A stretch of DNA of 64,000 bases from Lutjanus erythropterus (Eukaryota > Chordata > Actinopteri > Lutjaniformes > Lutjanidae): positions 5,801,751-5,865,750 of the forward strand of contig CM034608.1 of the NCBI GenBank assembly GCA_020091685.1, given 5' to 3'. The position numbers and the translations under genes are program-made. The notes below the pieces were generated by a model. It saw only the letters and a program-made list of their open reading frames with translations, was not told where the DNA came from and did no database searches. Positions 61,100 through 64,000 of the stretch are shown here, in pieces. Position 1 is the first letter of the stretch, and every line of letters starts with the position of its first letter.

Positions 61100-62875
61100 G
61101 ACTAGACTTATGTTATATATTTTTGTTGTGTACTTAAATTATCCCAGATGTTTCCAACAATGCAGCTGCAAAATTCTGCAAAATATCTGCCATAGAGATG
61201 TCTTGTTGTCTGCCGTGTCATGTAGGAACTGTTTTCTTTCTCCCGAATTACTCCCACCAACCGCATCAGCACGCAGAGGGAAGCACGCAACTACTCATGA
61301 ACGAGTGGCTTACGTTCGTGACAACACAGATCCTAAACATTAATCCTTGGCTAAGTTGTAACCTCTCATCCATGAGTAGAGTAACCACATATGAGCACAT
61401 AATGTTAGGATGTTATCCTGCAACTGTTTGCAGAGCCAAGAGAGCATCTCATCCTCTTTCCTCTGCTCCTTCATCCATTCTCCCATCTTTCTCTGTCCTC
61501 CAAACGGCATATTTTCAAACCAGCATCCATACTATACCCTCACCCTGAGTAAAGGTTATTGTAGGTCAGCAGCTCCAGTGAACCACAGAGGCGGGCTTCA
61601 GACCACACATCCAGAGCAGTGCCCATGTAAGGTCACTTCCTGCCCCAGAAACAGGGCCTCTTGGCTGGGCTCGCTGACTGGGAGTGCCAGGCTCCTCTGC
61701 CTGGCAGTCTGTAATTACTTGTAGGTTGGTCCAATGAGGGCCGGAGTCTCCGGCAGCCACGTTGGTGTTAGTTCAGAGGGAGCTTCCTTCAAACATGTTT
61801 CAAATTAGAGCTGAAACACACGTGTGTAAACATGTAATCACATCTTCACACATGAACACAAAGACAGTGTTTAAACAAAATATATACTTACACTTGTCCC
61901 CATGTCCATGTGTACACGTACAGTAAATGGACATGGGGACAGACATGGGCTAGAAATGTGCGTGTACAAAAACATGCAAACACTTTTAGATTTTCAGACA
62001 TGCAAACAAAACCATAAACTTTTAAATGTCATGCATTCAAGATATATAAGAAGTTTTTATTTAAAGCTGCTGCAAGCAATTACAGACAAAGATAGCTGAT
62101 TTTTGGGTCAGTGTCAGTGAAGCCTGCCAGACTAAATTGGATTCATTTCGTGATATAGGCTTCTGGTCAAACCTATCCCATGGCATCCTGGGAGCAGCCT
62201 TGAAATCCATTGAGCACAATGCATTCTGGTTGTTGTAGGATTTTGTCCTTTTGAGCGATATAGCCTTTCTTCTTTGTTTTCTCTGGTCGTAGAACAATTT
62301 AAAAAACAAAATTACTAATTTATGGATGGCTGAGTTTTATCAAAAGACTCCATTTCCAATGCTGAAATGTCCCTTGAAGTCTTCAATGCTTTGTCCTCTT
62401 CAATATTTAGCTAAGACCACCAGTTAGCCTTAGTCAAGTGTTTTGAATTCACCAATCAAAAAATGTTAATCATATTTTATTTACCACATTTTAGATATGA
62501 ATGATAAGATTTAAGATATCAGTATGTTGATGAACAAGAAAACGGATTCGATAATGGCAGATAATTTTTTTACGAGAGGGTTTAGAATTTGATCCTGAGA
62601 CATAAGTGCAGTATTTATTCACATTTACTGCACATAAATACAGCATGTATATGAATGCTCACATCTATACACTGTTTATACATTATTACAGAGCTTTGTT
62701 GAGTTCTCAATTCTGATCAGTCAATTCTAGATTAGTTTGATTATAGATTTAGCTGATGTACTTAAATCATTTTAAAACCAGTATTTTCTGTCAGGTTACT
62801 ATTTTTTTTAGCTGTGGGATATTGTACAGCGAGTTGGTCATAGTAAAATATTGTAAAATGAACCTGGACAAGGTG
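61100..62875. other. non-coding stretch with a GC-rich patch and a hairpin
   Basis: No supported exon. 61566-61765 is G/C-rich relative to its surroundings and has a CCAAT (61730) but no coding signature in either strand. A 15-bp perfect inverted repeat lies at 61895-61941. Confidence 0.35.
61895..61941. repeat. 15-bp perfect inverted repeat (hairpin)
   Basis: TGTCCCCATGTCCAT at 61895-61909 and ATGGACATGGGGACA at 61927-61941, separated by 17 bases that contain GTGTACAC. No T-run follows, so it is not an evident terminator. Confidence 0.7.
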
Positions 62876-62884
62876 ATGCATTAC

Positions 62885-63520
62885 TGTACATTACTGTTAT
62901 ATATCATCTTGTACATTATCACTAACATATTTAACCCCTACATATCCCTTACTTATCTGTACATTGTCCCTTATGTATCCCTTTGTGTGCCTGTACATTA
63001 AACCTTGTGTATTAACCCTTAAGTTTTTGTACATAATCCCTTACGTATCTGTACATTTCCCCATCTGTACATTGTCCCTTACGTATCATCTGTACATTAT
63101 TCCTTACATACAATCTGTACATTACACCTTATGTATCCCTTTGCCTTTCTGTGCATTATCCCTTAGGTATAATCTATACATTATCCCATCTGTGCACGAT
63201 CCCTTACGTATCTGTATATTATGCCCTATGTATAATCTGTACATTACACTTTACGTATCCCTTTATGTGTCTGCATTATCCCTCGAGTATCATCTGCATA
63301 TATTATCCCATACGTATCCCTTATATATCATCTGTACATTATCCTTTACGTATTTGTACATTATTTCTTATGTATAACATGTAAATTACACTTTTTTCTT
63401 ACATATCTGTGCATAATCCCTTATGTATCATTCTCACATTATTCCTTATGTATTTGTACACAATCCTTTATGCATCCCTTACATATCTGTTCATTATCCC
63501 TTATGTATCATGTATACTGC
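62885..63520. repeat. minisatellite, unit about 24-25 bp
   Basis: About 25 diverged copies of CTGTACATTATCCCTTATGT followed by ATCAT, with insertions and partial units. Because 24 is a multiple of three and the unit lacks stops in some frames, open frames up to 137 codons appear (62964-63377), reading repeats of LYIIPYV; these are a product of the repeat. Confidence 0.85.
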
Positions 63521-64000
63521 CAATTCTCCAGAATATCATATTGAAGAACAGGAAATGTCTCATAAATTTATAACAAAACTGCTGATTCGTACAGAATGCA
63601 AATAGAAACTGGTAGAAATGCGCTGACTGCTCATCAAAGGCATAGTTCAGTGCCGTCATGGTGGTCGGTGGTAAATGACAAAGCATGCATGTGTATTCCT
63701 CAGACTTTTTGTGAAGCTCTGATGCATTTACAGCAGGTCTGGAAATGTATAAACCCTCCCAAACCATGGGACAGTACAGAGACCAGCCCGGGGTGAACCG
63801 GGTTAAAGCTGAGTCAGTCATAACTCAATAATCAGTGGGGTTTACACGCATTTCCCAGAACAGATGGCTTTACAGTAGACAGGGGTGAGGTCAATACTGT
63901 AAGTCTGAGGGACAGTTTTATTTAGTCTGAACCCTACAGGAAATATGAGACAGAGACAATTGTAATATAAACTCAGCTGACAAGTGACAGGAAATTGTGG

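Noticed and set aside
62964..63377. 137-codon open frame resembling a repetitive membrane protein
   Set aside because: Direct consequence of the 24-25 bp minisatellite.
62885..63520. CRISPR-like array
   Set aside because: Units are contiguous and diverged without unique spacers, and the DNA is eukaryotic.

Overview
The window looks like intergenic and genic DNA of a bony fish, probably a spiny-rayed (percomorph-like) teleost. The reasons are the split vertebrate gene, the AT-rich background, long CA microsatellites, and many short transposon families of a type I know from teleost genomes. There is no prokaryotic gene organisation.

One protein-coding gene is clear: sh3bp2 (3BP2, SH3-domain-binding protein 2). 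It lies on the minus strand between about 8.7 and 17.2 kb. I could place twelve coding exons with GT-AG junctions and matching phases (8745-8882, 9001-9060, 10574-10649, 10836-10891, 11879-12002, 12094-12859, 13074-13151, 13243-13328, 14469-14536, 14771-14888, 15226-15328, 15454-15593). A thirteenth, upstream exon ending at 17050 splices in frame. The product from the ATG at 15589 is 602 residues: an N-terminal PH domain, an acidic linker with a run of aspartates, a long proline-rich segment, the tankyrase-recognition hexapeptide (mutated in human cherubism), and a C-terminal SH2 domain. Two distal GC-rich minus-strand segments (about 29.27-29.48 and 41.74-41.94 kb) look like first exons followed by consensus donors. 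The 29.3 kb one has the splice phase needed to join sh3bp2 exon 2 in frame.

Layout: 0-3 kb, a LINE 3' fragment and a short DNA transposon carrying an LTR-like insertion. 3-6.3 kb, CTCF-like sites, a degenerate tandem repeat and two plus-strand poly(A)-like signals. 6.3-8.7 kb, AT-rich 3' flank of sh3bp2. 8.7-17.4 kb, sh3bp2, with a hAT-type element, a fold-back element and a SINE in its introns. 17.4-64 kb, gene-poor DNA made largely of nested transposons, microsatellites and minisatellites (fold-back element at 17.8 kb, LTR inside a hAT-like element at 33.2-34.3 kb, inverted-repeat composite at 37.8-39.9 kb, GC-rich element at 47.7-48.3 kb, SINE inside a DNA element at 60.3-61.1 kb, 24-25 bp minisatellite at 62.9-63.5 kb).

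I found no convincing RNA gene, CRISPR array or undescribed multi-gene system. The points most worth following are the alternative 5' exons of sh3bp2, the nested repeats whose insertion order can be read directly, and a set of CTCF-like sites flanking the gene. Family names of the repeats are from memory of teleost repeats and are less certain than the structures described.
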